This document shows positions 1 to 13,562 of a DNA stretch of 64,000 nt, in pieces. This stretch comes from Hepsetus odoe (lineage: Eukaryota > Chordata > Actinopteri > Characiformes > Hepsetidae), in the NCBI GenBank assembly GCA_017165825.1, contig CM029393.1:4025355-4089354 (forward strand), in the 5' to 3' direction. The position numbers and the translations under genes were made by a program. The notes beneath the pieces are model-generated. The model was given only the letters and a program-made list of their open reading frames with translations. It was not told the origin of the DNA and did not search any database. Numbering within the stretch: position 1 is the stretch's first letter; each line of letters begins with the position of its first letter.

Positions 1-1890
1 ATAATAACTAGTATAGCTGTTGGCATGGTTATGCCCTAAATACTTCCAGTGACGATGCTAAGGAGATCTAGGTTATACTGTCAGTGAAATTTCATTTTAA
101 TAAAGAAACAATAATTTGGCCTCTTGTAGAGTGAGGTCAAAAAAGCCACTTTCTCAAAGCACAAATACTTAAGCATTTCCTTCAGAGAAAGCCCCAGTAA
201 TTGTGTTTAAATGAGTTTAAGCAGTAAATGAAGCTCTGACATAGCCGAATAAAACATCACAGCTATCATTAGAAAGGTTCCATTAATGGGGCCTGTGTTG
301 GGAAATTGGCTCCAAGTTCTAGCGCTGATAAGAGGGATATTTTTAATTTCCGACATGGCTTGCTCATTTTGCTCCGCAGCCCTGTAGGGTGCTAAAATGC
401 ACCATTAATTCCATTTGAGGCAAGGTTACCATTGAGGATTAGTTGCTTTGTGCCATCCTCTTCCAGCTGATTCCTGTAAAACTGCCTTGTTCTTATAAAA
501 CATTCAGGGCATGATTTCAGATGCATGCAGTCAAGCTATGTTTCAGCTAAGCCAAAAGATAGTCTAAATATTTAAAGCATGATGTAGTGCATGTGAGATG
601 TAAATGAAAGTTGAACGACCAAGAGTCTCCACGCTGGATTTCTACTCATAAAAAAAAAAATTGTAAAATATGGAGGAATGTGAGGCCATGTCCCTGGAGA
701 CTCAGGGAAAGCATGCTTGATGAGTGTTGATGTTTTTTTCTGGGGTGAGGGGGTTATTTTGGTGGGGCAAATATACAGCAAACCGCCAATAAGAGCTGAA
801 TAATTAAACATAAACGGTGAAATATTTAACACAATTTTAAACCCTTTATTTGTAACCAATCATCTTTTAACACTAAAAAATGAAAACTTTAGGGGTTTTT
901 TAAGTTCATCATTAAGTCATGAATTGGATTATATTTAGGTAATTGGTTTGCATAAAACGGACATGATTGAATAAAAGTACAGCTCCGTGAATTGAATCAG
1001 TTTGTTCTAATCCAAAGAAAATTAGAGTCAAATGAAAGATGAATAAATTGAATAAATTGCACTTAAATGTTTAAATTTCGCTTAATCAGAGGGTTTAATT
1101 AATGGAATTAATGGAAATGCATGAAAAAAAGGATTTATGTTAATACAACTTTTCTGAGTGTATGTTTGGTGTCTGAAAATTAGTTTTTTGGGGTTTTTTT
1201 TGATGTGGCTTAAAAAGTAAAAGATGATTATAGACTCATTTGCATACGTTGTGTTTATTTGAAACTATTTCACAACTTCATTCAGATACAAAGTGGGTAT
1301 AAACATTTATCTCTGTTAGTCTTTAGCCCTGTAGCTCAAGTGTAAGGGTAGAGAAGTAATGTCTTGGCTGATCGACTGCATTTTGTTTAAGGGGAAAAGA
1401 GTTTTTTTTATTTTTTTTATTTTATTTGACCTATAGGCAGACATTCGTTTTAAAGAGTAGACTATCAGTAATAACCCTGGCACATGCTTTCTAGTTGCAC
1501 CCAATGTTTGCTCTCCTCCAGCCTACGATTCTCATTTCCACTCAATGTGGCATCACACCAATGACCCCTCGAATTAGCGGTCACACAAAGACATTTAACC
1601 CAATTTGCATGTTTGGTAGTTCCCTCCAGCAGCGGCTCAGCAGTTGTGAGACAGACACAGCACGGCAGAGCCTCGCCTCTCACACGGGCCACAGGTTTCT
1701 ACATCCCTGCTGGTGGTGATGGAAGTGCCCTTGGTGTTCTTCTTGCATTGAAAGATGGAAGTACATTGATTTCAGCAAGTGAGAGCTTAAGAGGTTACAT
1801 GTAGCCAACAACCGAAACACAGAGAGGTGCATGTCTAACGGCTGATAAAACTTTACAGAATAATCAGAAAGAATCACTGACTATCCATAT

Positions 1891-2160
1891 ACAGTTGTGT
1901 GCAAATGTTTGACAACCCTGGGCAATTTTAAAAATCGTTGCTTAATAAGGCACTACCACTTCAGCAAGAAAAAAACATAAAGGATTATTTTATGACATAA
2001 TGATATCATTTGTTAAATGTAACATATGCAAAAAAACAAAATCCATGAGCATATGTTTGGGCACCTTTTAAATGAAGGCTTCATAAATACAGAAATGTTG
2101 ACAGATTACCTAACGGAAACAGCAAGTTAAAGATTTTATTTAATTTCAAAATAATTAAGG
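1891..2160. mobile_element. Decayed Tc1/mariner-like element end
   Basis: Begins TACAGTTGTGTGCAAATG followed by TTTGACAACCCTGGGCA, the terminal inverted repeat type of common fish Tc1-like transposons. A second phrase, TTTGGGCACC, lies about 170 bp inside, as in those elements. No intact transposase was seen. Confidence 0.45.
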
Positions 2161-3737
2161 GCGGGGATAATGAAGGCAAGTTCATTTTGAAACACTTTTC
2201 TTCTCTGTTCTTCTTTCTTTATTGGTTGTTGGACAGTAGCTAAATTCTGCAAAGATTTAGGAGAATCATTTCTTCTCTCTATCCACACAACACAATCTTA
2301 AAGCATTCATCCACACTCCTGATTAAAAGTTGGCAATCATGTTAATCATATTATGTATGAGTTTAATTGCACGATTCACTTTATATCACTTTATGTGGCA
2401 CTTTGTTGCATACATCAGACACTGACTTTTATGAAGAGACCTTAGTCAAGGGTACCTTCTGATGTAGGTGCAAAGTGGGCCAGTGCTACACTCCTCAGCA
2501 GCCTCATCTTCATCGCTTTTGACAGTGATGTGGGGAAGCTTTACTTTGCATTGACAAGCCTGTTCACTTCTTAATGACATTTCAGACAGTGACTTTATCT
2601 GCAGGAAGCGTATAGATATTGTCTTTTCTTTGTAGGCGCAAATTCTTTGAGATGTTTCAGATCTTCATTCAGCTGCTTAGAAGAATTCGATGGTTCACCA
2701 GCATGATAGATTTAAAAGGTCACATATTTTACACGCTCTGGAATTATCTCAATGGTCCACACCATAGACTTGAATGGTGCACAAATGTCTGCACACACCA
2801 CTAAATTTAGCAAAGTAATCAATCATGCATTAAATTACGCAGAAACAGGCCTCACTTAGAAAATCATCAAAACATGTCATTTGACCATGAGTGCCTACAT
2901 TACCATGGGCTTGTTCTTCATAATTTAATTACTCGACCTACCAGTAACACCTCAGGCCTATATTCAGTTGAAACAACTACTAGACCCCTGTTTTTTATGT
3001 CTCCAAATTATAGATTAGCGCACAAGAGTGTTAAATGACACTGTGAAGCAGATTAAATATAGTTACTGATTAAAGCAGACGAGAACATGACCTACATGCA
3101 TAACATTTCTCTTGCGTTACACTCAGCTAAGGAATACGTTCAGGGCTTTACAGCTGGGAAAATTGCTCTAATTATAAAGCAGTGTCATACTTCACCCACG
3201 TGCAGGGAACACTTACATATCCTGGCCGTTATTGGCAAAATACTTTGTGGAACTCATAACGAAGATAGCCGATGCTGTGGAGCACACCTCTTCATGGAGG
3301 TTGAAGCCAGAAAGACAGACGCCCCCCATCCCCCCATCCACTGCCCCAATACAAAACCGAAATCATGCAGCTGATGAGCCTGAAATAGCATGACCCCCTG
3401 AGAGGGGCTCCATAGAGCGAGGGGCCGTCCGACGCTCTCATCAATCTCACAGCTGCCGTCCTGGCAACTGGACGTTTGGCTACGCCGAAAATGCTGTCCT
3501 GCCGACAAACGATCGCAATCCTTTTATCAGCCACCTGAGCTTGATTTAACGGCCCCGTTCCCCCAAAGCAGAGGTGTGATTACATAGCTTCCCCTGCCTC
3601 CCTGTCCTATTACCTTTACCAGCATGCAATGTCTGCACTATCACAGGGAGGCCAGAGGCTTTATATGACAGAAGTGACTCAAAGTAAGGGTGGCCAGTAT
3701 GGAGAAAATGTAACGATACACCACATTTTCATAATAC

Positions 3738-3750
3738 ACACACACACACT
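3738..3750. repeat. Short (CA)n microsatellite
   Basis: Short CA run at the truncated edge of the MITE that ends at 4215. Confidence 0.7.
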
Positions 3751-4215
3751 CATTTATTTTCATCAATCAACAAAATACAATGAATGAACAAAAGAGAATC
3801 TAAATCAAATCAATATTTGGTGTGACCACCTTTTGCCTTCAAAACAGTATCAATTCTTCTAGGTACACTTGCACACAGTTTTTGAAGGAGCTCGGCTGGT
3901 AGGTTGTTCCAAGCATCTTGGAGAACTGACCCCAGATCTTCTGTGGATGTAGCTTCCTCACATCCTTCTGTCTCTTCATGTGATCCCAGACACACTGGAT
4001 GATGTTGAGATCAGGGCTCTGTGGGGCCAGAAGAACTGATGCTGGTTTGAAGGCAAAAGGTGGTAACACCAAATATTGATCTGATTTAGATTTTTCTTTT
4101 GTTCGCTCACTTATTATTTATTATTATTTATTATTATTTATTATTTATATTTCTGAAAGCATTCTTTGTTTACAGCATTTTTTCCACACCTGCCTAAAAC
4201 TTTTACACAGTACTG
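3749..4215 (-). mobile_element. Mariner-type MITE with transposase C-terminal fragment (copy 1)
   Basis: Ends with the terminal repeat read CAGTACTGTG on the minus strand, beside a TA. The internal part, on the minus strand, encodes SPDLNIIQCVWDHMK followed by KRQKDVRKLHPQKI, resembling the C-terminus of a Tc1/mariner DDE transposase with Q where the last acidic catalytic residue is expected. About 70 bp of the other terminal repeat is missing and a (CA)n tract sits at that edge. The inner arm also carries a (TTA)n expansion. Confidence 0.75.
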
Positions 4216-4259
4216 TATATATTAATATACATAGATACAGAATATACATAATATACATA

Positions 4260-4285
4260 TATACATGATATATATATATATATAA
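4260..4285. repeat. (TA)n microsatellite
   Basis: TA-rich run just outside the end of the MITE at 4215; mariner-type elements integrate at TA. Confidence 0.7.
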
Positions 4286-5083
4286 AATGATATTTTTAAA
4301 ACTTCACAATTTAGTTGTGAAAAAGTTCTTAAAATCACAAAAAAACTAGTAAAACAAGAGTAGTACTGCAACACATGTCTTTTCTATGTATACTAAATTA
4401 TGCTGAATAAAAATAAACAAAAAAAGGATGTAATTTTTCTCTATAACGGCCTCTAGGATTCCCCTCTGAAAATAAGCAGGTATAAAATGTAGTCGATACT
4501 TTGGTAAATATCTGGCGAGGAGCTGGAGTTCTGCATAACAGCGTAGCTTAATGAAAAAATAATAGATCAGTCACAGAGGAATAATTTTAACGTGGAACAA
4601 TGCATGGAAGCAGGCTTCAGCCAGAAATAAGTGAATGAATAAAATGATTGATGTGATGACTGGCTCCCCTCAAGTACATTAAGGTCGTCTGTAAATTCCC
4701 AGGAGAAACAATTATCAAATCCATAACCACATAAATTTGTTTTAGAAATGAATTACTTCACATTAATAGGGCTGTAGCTTGGCAGGTTTTTTCTGGCCTG
4801 TGAGACTGAGGACACTAGATTGAGGAAATCTGGATTGAATGTAAATCATGGCAACACAAGTATTATCACTTTATATATTAACGCACTGGTACACAATTAG
4901 CAGAATGTATGTGTGTGCATTGAAAATGGAAAACAGGATTTATCTGTACATAGAGTCCATACTGAAGCGTGTACCTTTCTTTTTTTGTATATAATTACTC
5001 TTTAAATAAATAAAAAATTAAAAAATTAAAACAAACATTCCTGTAAATTGAAAATTTCATATTGATCAAATATAATAGTCACG

Positions 5084-5202
5084 CTGCGATGGGCTGGCGA
5101 CCTGTCCGGGTTCGTCCCCCGTCCTCGCCCTGTGTGCACTGGGTTGGACACCAGCACTCCCCCGCGACCCCGTTTGGGACAAGCGGCAGAAAATGGATGG
5201 AA
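5084..5202 (+). mobile_element. Headless SINE tail (B-tail) with target-site duplication
   Basis: Begins CTGCGATGGGCTGGCGACC and ends GGCAGAAAATGGATGG, with no tRNA-like head. It is flanked by the direct repeat AATAGTCACG (5074-5083 and 5203-5212), so this ~119-bp unit was inserted as such. Confidence 0.85.
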
Positions 5203-5648
5203 AATAGTCACGCCCACAACCCAATCAGCCATCTGGGATTCAACTCAGCATATATGCTTGAGCAAACAACCAAGATTTTGCCAAGTCTCTTATGTTGCCT
5301 GAAAGTTACATAGCAATTTACAAGAATCGTTCACTATTCTTGTTTTAGACTATTTTTCTTGGTTTTTGACCCAGAGCTTATTTGTATTCCAGTTGCTCAA
5401 GTTTGAATCTGTTTATTGCTGACACTGTTTCCTGAATTGTGCTTTGGGTTGCATCCTAAACACCTTTTTGATAGTGTAGCTGTGTCCAGTCTCCCGCTTT
5501 CATCATAACGTGTATGCTCGAATATCATGAGCAAATTGTAGCATAAAACAGAGACTATACAGTATAAGATGTAATATCTTTTGCACAGGCTACTTTATTT
5601 TCACTCAGAAAGCAATAAAGTATAGTTTGACCACGGTTGCCAAAGTAC

Positions 5649-5655
5649 AGATAGA

Positions 5656-5703
<48 letters not shown>
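5649..5703. repeat. (GATA)n(GACA)n compound microsatellite
   Basis: About six GATA units followed by about seven GACA units, the Bkm-type simple repeat of vertebrates. Confidence 0.9.
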
Positions 5704-6486
5704 ACATTTGGTAACGTACATAAATAATTTACCACTATGACCTTTAATGATTGCAAATAAATTTGACCTAATTATAATGAAAATGATCAGATTAAGGGTC
5801 TTCTGAGATTCTGTTTGTACAGGGCTAGAGAGCGTTCTGTCAGGCAGACCAGAGATGGGCAGTGGAACATTGCCTCATTGGATCTTACAGAAAAGGAGGC
5901 AGATGGGAGCCGAGTGACCTCATCACCTGAACATATGCCCCTTCAGCAGGTGAGCATGGAGGTGGGGCTGTGTCAGACCCAACACACTCACACCCACACT
6001 GCTGTTCTTATCCCACAGGGGTGGAAACGTACAACCCTGCACCTAATACCCTATGTGCAGATCAAGTACCAAAACTATCACTGAGCAGACATTCTGGTAA
6101 GTCAGCACTTGATCAAAAATGTTCAGAACTGATGGCAACTTCTGCTACAGAAGTGGGTGAACATACTGCCAGTACTTGAGATTTTAAAGGGACCATATGA
6201 CTGAAAACCAAATTGGGCCCTTTTTAAATCACCTTGGAAACGCTAAAGCTTCACAGATATATGCAAAAGCGTTGCACTGCTTTGTTTCAGATTTTTTGCA
6301 CTATTGCTGCATATTGTATTAAATATTGTTTGACTCATTCAGTATAACTCATTCGCTTAGACTTGTTGGATGTAATGGCTTTCTCTGAGTTCAAATGAAG
6401 AAGCCTTCACCGAAAGCTCAGAAAGCAAATAACACATCAGAACAATTCAAAAAGCCAACATTCCAGTTATTTCGTAAGCTTTAGAG

Positions 6487-6676
6487 GAGATGCACTAGAC
6501 GGGACTAATGGACTAATGGCTCAAGAGGTCCCAGGTTCAAATCCCACCTCCAGCACTACCAACATTGGGTCCCTGAGCAAGACCCTTAATCCTAGTTGGT
6601 CCAGGGGGACTGTCCCTGTAATGAGGACATGGAAGTCACTCTGGATAAGAGCGTCTGCTATGCCGCAAATGTAGAT
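6487..6676 (+). mobile_element. tRNA-derived SINE, GAGCGTCTGC-type 3' end
   Basis: Contains a B-box-like GGTTCAAATCCCACC, then TCCCTGAGCAAGACCCTTAA, and ends CTCTGGATAAGAGCGTCTGC, a 3' end shared by many teleost SINEs. The A-box region is degraded. Confidence 0.7.
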
Positions 6677-7576
6677 TGAGTTTGTGCTAGTGCAAATTAG
6701 GCATGGAATCTGGATACACCTTTAAAATTATGAAGTTCTTTTATTATTTGCCAGACAGATGCACACTAAAATCCTTTCTTCTCAAAGAACGAACTTTGAA
6801 ATACCTATTATATTCTTAGCCCTATGCTTAGCCTTGTATTAGTTCAGTTTGAGCTTAAAAATAAAAAGATAAAAAGGCATTGATTCGGGTATAAGTGGTC
6901 AGGGCTCTGCATGATCTGCATCTTCAGCTCATTGCGAAGAGACTTGCATATCAATATCCTTTCAAAGACTGCATTAGCCCATGAGAATCTGGGGTTCATT
7001 AGTAAAGCTCTACGTACTGCAGCTGGAAGGGTTTGATTTCATGTTAACATGAATAACTACTGGATCGTATCACCATGCAGACTGGAAAAGGGGGTTGTGT
7101 TGTAAAGCAAACTGCCGTACAAGAACTCTTGACCACTTTCTTGGGTGGGAGAAGAGTTGGGAAGAACATTCAGCACCATAAATATCAACAAAGAAGAAGC
7201 AAAAAAGAGGTATTGAAAAAATAGTTGTTAGGATGCTCAGTCACATACAAAGTCACTATAAACTCAAGACATTTCTATGGACCAAATGTGTCTGATTGTG
7301 TCAGTGAATTATTTTATCATTAACAGCTGCATCAGATCAGGTGGACTTGCAAGAAAATCTCTGAGAATGATATTTCAGGGAATAGATTTGGCAGTTTTTT
7401 TCCAAGCATGCAATTAATTGAACAACAATTTATGAACAATTGTTATTTGGATTTCATGGAAGATGCATTCCTATTTTTCCTGGGGTAAAGAATGTGTGTC
7501 TAATCAAAATGACTCTGGGTGTCTGAAACAATAAACCCCAAATATTCTTTCAAATTATCAGAGATGAAAAAAGATT

Positions 7577-7700
7577 TTTTTCAGCTGCTCCTGTGAGGAG
7601 TTGCCACAGCAGATTTCTTCCAGTCCTCTGCATCTTTACACCAGCATGTCCTCTCTTACCACATCCATAAACCTCATCTCATCCTCTTGTCCTTTTTTGT
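7577..7700 (-). mobile_element. RTE-like LINE fragment, part 1 of a split copy
   Basis: On the minus strand this encodes MRFMDVVREDML, the distal part of a conserved LINE ORF2 C-terminal motif. It continues the sequence at 7950-8170 and is separated from it by a SINE insertion. It is decayed. Confidence 0.6.
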
Positions 7701-7949
7701 GAAAGTGAAAGTGACAACCCTTGTGGGTCACAGCACAGCAAGTGTGAACCACAACAAAATGGGACCTCTGCTTTTAACCCATGCACACAAACACCGTGCA
7801 GCAGTGGGCAGCTATTGAAAGCACCCAGGGAGCAGTGACGGGGACGGTACCTTGCTCAGGGGTACCTCAGGGCAACCTACTTGTGAGGGAATCGAACCCA
7901 CAATCTTCCAATGCAGGGCCAACTCCCTAACCACTAGGCCACCGCTGCC
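7701..7949 (-). mobile_element. tRNA-derived SINE (A-tail type) inserted in a LINE
   Basis: On the minus strand it has the head GGCAGCGGTGGCCTAGTGG, a B box (GGGTTCGATTCCC), TACCCCTGAGCAAGGTACC and a 3' end GTCACTTTCACTTTC. It interrupts a LINE reading frame between SFKLTG and the RFMDVV part. No clear target-site duplication was seen. Confidence 0.8.
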
Positions 7950-8170
7950 AGTCAGCTTGAAGCTCAACATCCTTCTCCCAGCATACTCCTCGTCTCGCAC
8001 CGTCATATGTCCAGACCAGTTAAGCAAACTGTATCTTCATCAGCACCAGTGCCTCTAACACGTATAACTGAGCTAGTATCACTACGTATCTTGTAAACCT
8101 CCCTTTCACTCTTGCTGGTACCCATCTGTCATAGATCACTCCTACCACTCGTCTCCAACTGTTCCTGCAC
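7950..8170 (-). mobile_element. RTE-like LINE fragment, part 2 of a split copy
   Basis: The minus strand encodes LNWSGHMTVRDEEYAGRRML, a good match to the conserved W-GH--RRDEEY-GRR motif of LINE ORF2 C-termini. Flanking frames contain stops. Confidence 0.65.
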
Positions 8171-10103
8171 TCATATCCTATATTAACCTTTTTCAATGGT
8201 TCCCTGTAACTTAATCCATTGCCTCCATTTTAAAATGTTTTAATCACTTTTGGAAACAAAAATAAATAAATGGAGGTTATGGTTTAGGGTGCAGTTAAAG
8301 GTAACAAAGATGAATAGGGGGTTGGCAGTTAATCAAAAGATTTTTCAGGGCAGACAGTCAACACTGAATATTACCATAATGTTCAATTCTCCTCCCTTCC
8401 AGCAGGGCCTTCAGAAACCAAGTATGCCAAGACTTTTAGACAGAGTATGTTGTCTGAAATAAGTACACACTCTCTATATTGTAAAGCGTATAGAATCACA
8501 AAAGGGTGGAACCAGGCTTCGCGTGTCTGTTAAAATATTCAGCCAACAAATCTGACTCTGGTTCAGATTGCGACACTAAGAAAGTACCGCCGGTTAATTA
8601 TTTCATTGTCGGCGCTGGAGAATTTCTGACAGCTGCAAGACTCTGGAATTATCTGCTCTCCAGGTTAAACAGAGCAAAAGTATTTCAATGAAACAAGGGC
8701 AATGATTTTTCCACAAAGCAGCAGAAGATGAACTGAGTAAATGTGTGTGGAACCTCTGCTTTCTTTGTGTCTCTTTGTTGCTATCTCTGTGTAAAAGATG
8801 CTCGAGGATTTCTTTGTTGTGAGCTACACTGTCATGATTTTGAAGTCCTCAAGCATTTCACATCAAGCCTATTAGTGGTTTGCTTAATCAAAGAACCGAT
8901 TGATCTACACAAAACAAAATGTTTTTGATGCTTAATTAAAGTCTATAAACTTTGTTGAACACATTTTTACATATTAAATGAGTGGTGAGGAATCAGGTGA
9001 ATAATGTAAAATAGCAGATTGAATGGCAAAAATGGTAACATTCAGATTTGGTGAAACACTAACAGGATTATATGTGTCAGATTATGACATAACCCCTTGT
9101 CAAATGCAGATCAATTACTTTTATCACATTGTCAAGACTTTAAACGAAGAAATTTGCTTGCTTTCAAGAGGATGACAGAATCAGGGTTCATTTGGAAAAC
9201 TGGACAGCAATGAAGATGATCCACAACTTCCTTTCGTTCCAGGTCGCAGATCTCATGGAAAATCCATTAGGTTATTAAACAAACATTACTGTTAAAGAGT
9301 GTTCATTTGTATATTCAGCACAGTTGGAATATCGTTGTGATGAATAAAAGAACATGAAGTCTCTGTAAGCAGCAGAATGAAAATACTCGCCGCATGTCGT
9401 AATTTCCATTGTACCAGACAACTTGTATAAAAATTATTTAAGCAATCAATCCAAACAGCCATTCCAATCCAATAAAAGTCTTTTATGATCAATAGTGAAT
9501 AATGCTAATATATAGACTGCATCAGTTTAACACTATTGGTCTCAAAACTAATACTTTTAAATACTAAACACTAATACTAATTTATTTTTATTGGATTAAC
9601 CTGTCTAAGCACTGGCCCTATCATCAAGAGATCAAGGACTAGGGGTTGTAAAGGGATTTCCTCTCTCTGGGTTGGTAGAACGGCCTTGTTTCTTCCCCCT
9701 TCATGCAGCACAATGCTAGCTAGTACTACAATGGTAGTTAGTGTTTTCCAAGGGTGTTTAGCATTCCAATGACGATGAAATTTTCAACAGTTGCAGTGTG
9801 CTTTAAACAATACTGGTAGAATTGGACATGAGAAAATTGGGAAACATCCAATCAGGCATATTTTAATATCAGCTTTGTTAACCCTGATTGTTAATTTTTC
9901 TTGTTTTTTTGTTGTAGAGGGTGGTCTCTCAACAGAACTGTAAAACTGGGCTACAGCTGAGAAACAAGAACAGTGGGACCTTAGTTGCACTATCCAATAA
10001 AAATCCTTCATTATTGTTACATAATGCAAAACAGAACGATTTTCCAAGTTCGCAGGCTGTGTTTCTGTCCTGTTTGGAGATTCTTTTGATTGGCCCTGAA
10101 TGC

Positions 10104-10317
10104 CAACCATCATCTGCCGCTTGTTCCAAACAGGGTCGCGCTGGTGTTCAACCCAGCGCACACAGGGCGAGGGACGCACCCTGGACAGGTCGCCAGCCCA
10201 TCGCAGGGAGGAGCAGGACGGGGACGGCACCTTGCAGCAACCTATTGGGAAGGGGTTCGAACCCCCGATCCTCTGATCACGTGGCCGACACCCTAACCAC
10301 TAGGCCACCACTGCCCC
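10104..10317 (-). mobile_element. Composite SINE: tRNA head plus B-tail
   Basis: On the minus strand: head GGGGCAGTGGTGGCCTAGTG, B box GGGTTCGAACCCC, then the join into CTCCCTGCGATGGGCTGGCG and the B-tail to about GCGGCAGATGATGG. It is flanked by the near-perfect direct repeat GGCCCTGAATGC / GGCTCTGAATGC (10092-10103 and 10318-10329). Confidence 0.9.
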
Positions 10318-11084
10318 GGCTCTGAATGCATGCAGTTTAAATGTGTTTTCAATTCGTTTTAGTGTTCTAAAGTGAAACTGCAGGACTGTCCAATCTTTTC
10401 TGCAATGGGATGGGTGACTGACTTCAGGTTCTCAAAGAAACAGGAGCTGCTCGCCTGACTCCACTTGTTTACTCTTTGAACAGCTGATCACGTGCTCCTA
10501 CTTTGTTCCTGCTTTGTTGGAATCACAATTTGAGGATGGCTGAAAGAAAATAAAAGTGACACACCATTCGGCTTCTGGTTCATGCAGTCGTTAGGAAAGC
10601 AACTGAGACAAAGCACAGGCTACTGAAATCACACCACAGCAAAAGGAAATCATGGTGAATTCACAACACTGAAATTTCATGCACATAAGATACAAAACAT
10701 AATAGTGCATAGACACACAATGATTGATTTTAATTTCATACAGAGAGCATTGTAGCGTACTTGTGACTGAGTCATCAGAAAAGTGTTTGTGAGCTGACTA
10801 GCTTATAGTGATGTGACAGGACTATCTATGAAAACACAAATACATTACTCAACATTAAAATGCTGTGATAGAATTAATACATGACAAATTCATTAAAATA
10901 ATTCAGTGAAAATTCATATCAGCTGGTTTAGTCCTAATTGACCTCATTGCCAAGGTATCACACAAGAAGCATCTCCTGATGGGTAAAAGCAAAGAGCTCT
11001 CTCAAGACCTTCACAATCTTATTGTTGCTTAACATGCCGGTGGCATTTGTTAACAGGCGACATCACCTTTATGTACGCTTACCG

Positions 11085-11855
11085 CAAAAGACTCCACTGC
11101 TGAAGAAAGCATGTTGAAGCTTGTTTAAATCTTGCTACACAACATCTGGAAAAACCAAGAAAATATTGGAAGAGTAAAGTCTGGTCTGATGAGACCAAAA
11201 TTGGACTCATTGGATGTCATTGCACACTCCATGTTTGGAGGTAAATGGCACTGCATGTCATCCCAAAAACACCATACCAACAGTAAAGTTTGGAGGTGGC
11301 ACATCATGGTGTAGGGTGGTTTTAAGCATATGGTAATGGCAGACTTCATATGAATGGGAAAATGTACCAACACATTCTTGGTAATAATCTGCTGCCATCT
11401 TCCAAGATACTGAAGATGAAACGAGGGTGGATAATGATCCCAAACACACAGCCAAGGAAACTCTCAATTGGTTTCAGAGGAAGAAAATAAAGCTGCTAGA
11501 ATGGCCCAGTTGATCACCCGACTTGAATCCAATTGAAAATCTTTGGAAAGACCTGAAGGTCCGAGTTCAGAGAAGAAGTCCCTGAAACCTTCAAGATTTG
11601 AAAACAGTTTATGTGGAAGAAAGGGCCAAAATCACACAATTATTACCTACATTAAATCATGACAAACAAAGACTTTTCTAAGTTTTAAATCCTTTTCAGT
11701 AAGCGTGTTCAATACTTATTCCCTGTATCATTCCACTTTACTGCACATAACTTAATTTAGCACTTATTTGTTTTGATTTGTGTGGATTATGGATTGTTAC
11801 CGACGTCTGGTGTGAATTTCATGTCAATATCCCCATTAGAAATGTGTTTATGAGT
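11085..11855 (+). pseudogene. Decayed Tc1-like transposon with transposase pseudogene
   Basis: In broken frames the plus strand reads KVWSDETKIGL, then after frameshifts and stops a PTLNPIENLWKDLK-like segment (cgacttgaatccaattgaaa), i.e. the DDE transposase region of a Tc1 element. It is followed by the usual 3' non-coding part (GTGTTCAATACTTATTCCC and TGTTACCGACGTCTGGTGTG). The far end is truncated. Confidence 0.75.
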
Positions 11856-13504
11856 TTATTTTTGTTAAAAAATGAAACTCTTTAAACAGACTTCTATGTT
11901 ATGAATATTTAGCTCTTTTCAGGCCCTTGAGACCAATTCCATTAACAGGCAAATTTGCACAAATAAACAAATTAAATTGTTGAACCCTGATCTCCTGAAA
12001 ATAATCTAAATTGTATCGCATATGTGATTCTCATGTAAATACTTGGAATTGCTCACATTTTCTGACCGCCATTCCTTAAGAAACGTTTCATTTAAAAAAG
12101 CATAATAAGTCTGTGTTACATGGATTAAGGGCACTGCAGTGTTTGAAATGCTAAACAACTTGTACTTGAACCTTTGAATGTGGTACTGCAAATTCTTCAC
12201 AGTTTTTGTCCAGTCCCACTTATCACATCATTTACCATTTAGCATGAAGTAAAGCGATATCATACTTTTCGCTATACATTTAGAAAAATAAGATGCAAGG
12301 TAAGCATGAATGCTGTTTGATCATCTGTTTCATCTGATACAATGACATAACTAGACAAAATGTAGCAATACTGAATTTAGCACAAACTATGAATATCTTC
12401 AGAGCTCCACTGTCCTTTGCAGACATGCCTAAGGTATCCAAAAGGACACATCCTGCCTTACACCATGGCACAAGGACACTCGTTCTACTGGGGCTCCTTC
12501 TCCTAGCCACAAATATGTCCTCTATCCTGAAGGCACAGGAAAACCTTGGAGTGTTTTTTACTTTGTCCTTGCAGTGTCGATAGCAGCGGCTTGAAGATAA
12601 AGGCTGTGTGTTCCTTCAAAGTCATTTTGCTCCTGTCAGTAATTGCTCTCATTTGTTCGAATGGGGGGAAAAATGCAGTTTCTTTCCATTGTGTCATCTC
12701 TTACCATTGTCTCTTCCATTTGAGTTCTTTTAGATGACTGTGGGAGCACTCTGGGAATCTGTCATGAAAACAATGAGTGTTGCAGTTGAGCGAATGGGAG
12801 AAATTAATGAGCAGGGTGCGCTCTGTGTGTCACCATTAAAAGTTTAAAGATACTCAATCAATTTAGAGTTCTCTCACTCTTTCTCTGTCACTCTCCTTTT
12901 ATATATCTCCTCCTATTAGGCCTCATAACAAAGCACAATCAGCATCATTTGCCTGCTCAGGCCATGAAATGTCATCTAGATCTAACAGTGTTAAGATGCA
13001 GCATCTGATGCTTTCTGCATTCAAACCTAGCCACCAGTATTTGGTGCAAGAAATCCAGATCAATTCGAAACGATGACAAGGTGAAATATTTTCAGCAATT
13101 ATCACTTCATTTTAACCAGTGAGTTCCCCAGGAAAAGCTACTTGTAGTGCTCCTTAGTTTTTAAAAAAGCCTATTAGAACGATTTCCACACCTAAACACT
13201 TCAATGCCTAAGTACATTTAGATGTACATAAGTCGTATGGTAATAACTGGATTTGACATTTATCTGATTATTCAAGTGGCCATGTGAACCACTTACTCCT
13301 GTTTCCAATGTCTGATTAGAGCCCTCATTGGAAAGAGAGACTTCTCATTTATCTTAGTTTAAGCTAGTTAATCTGTTTCCTTTTTTAAGCTCATGAATAC
13401 TCTAACTCTGATTTCAGTCATTTTTTGCACACATGTGCAAACCTGAACCTGATAAAGATGAGCCTCATTACTTGTATTAGCTGACAAGTGAAGTGCCTGT
13501 AAAA

Positions 13505-13562
13505 GGTCAGTCAGTCATTTATTCATTTTTTGGGCCGCTTGTTCTAATTAGTTAGGGGGGGG
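13505..13562 (-). repeat. Very short B-tail SINE remnant
   Basis: AGTCAGTCATTTATTCATTTT followed by GCCGCTTGTTC resembles the extreme 3' end of the B-tail in antisense. It is too short to be certain. Confidence 0.3.

Noticed and set aside
5815..6084. 89-residue plus-strand frame
   Set aside because: No recognisable domain, no splice context and composition like random intron sequence.
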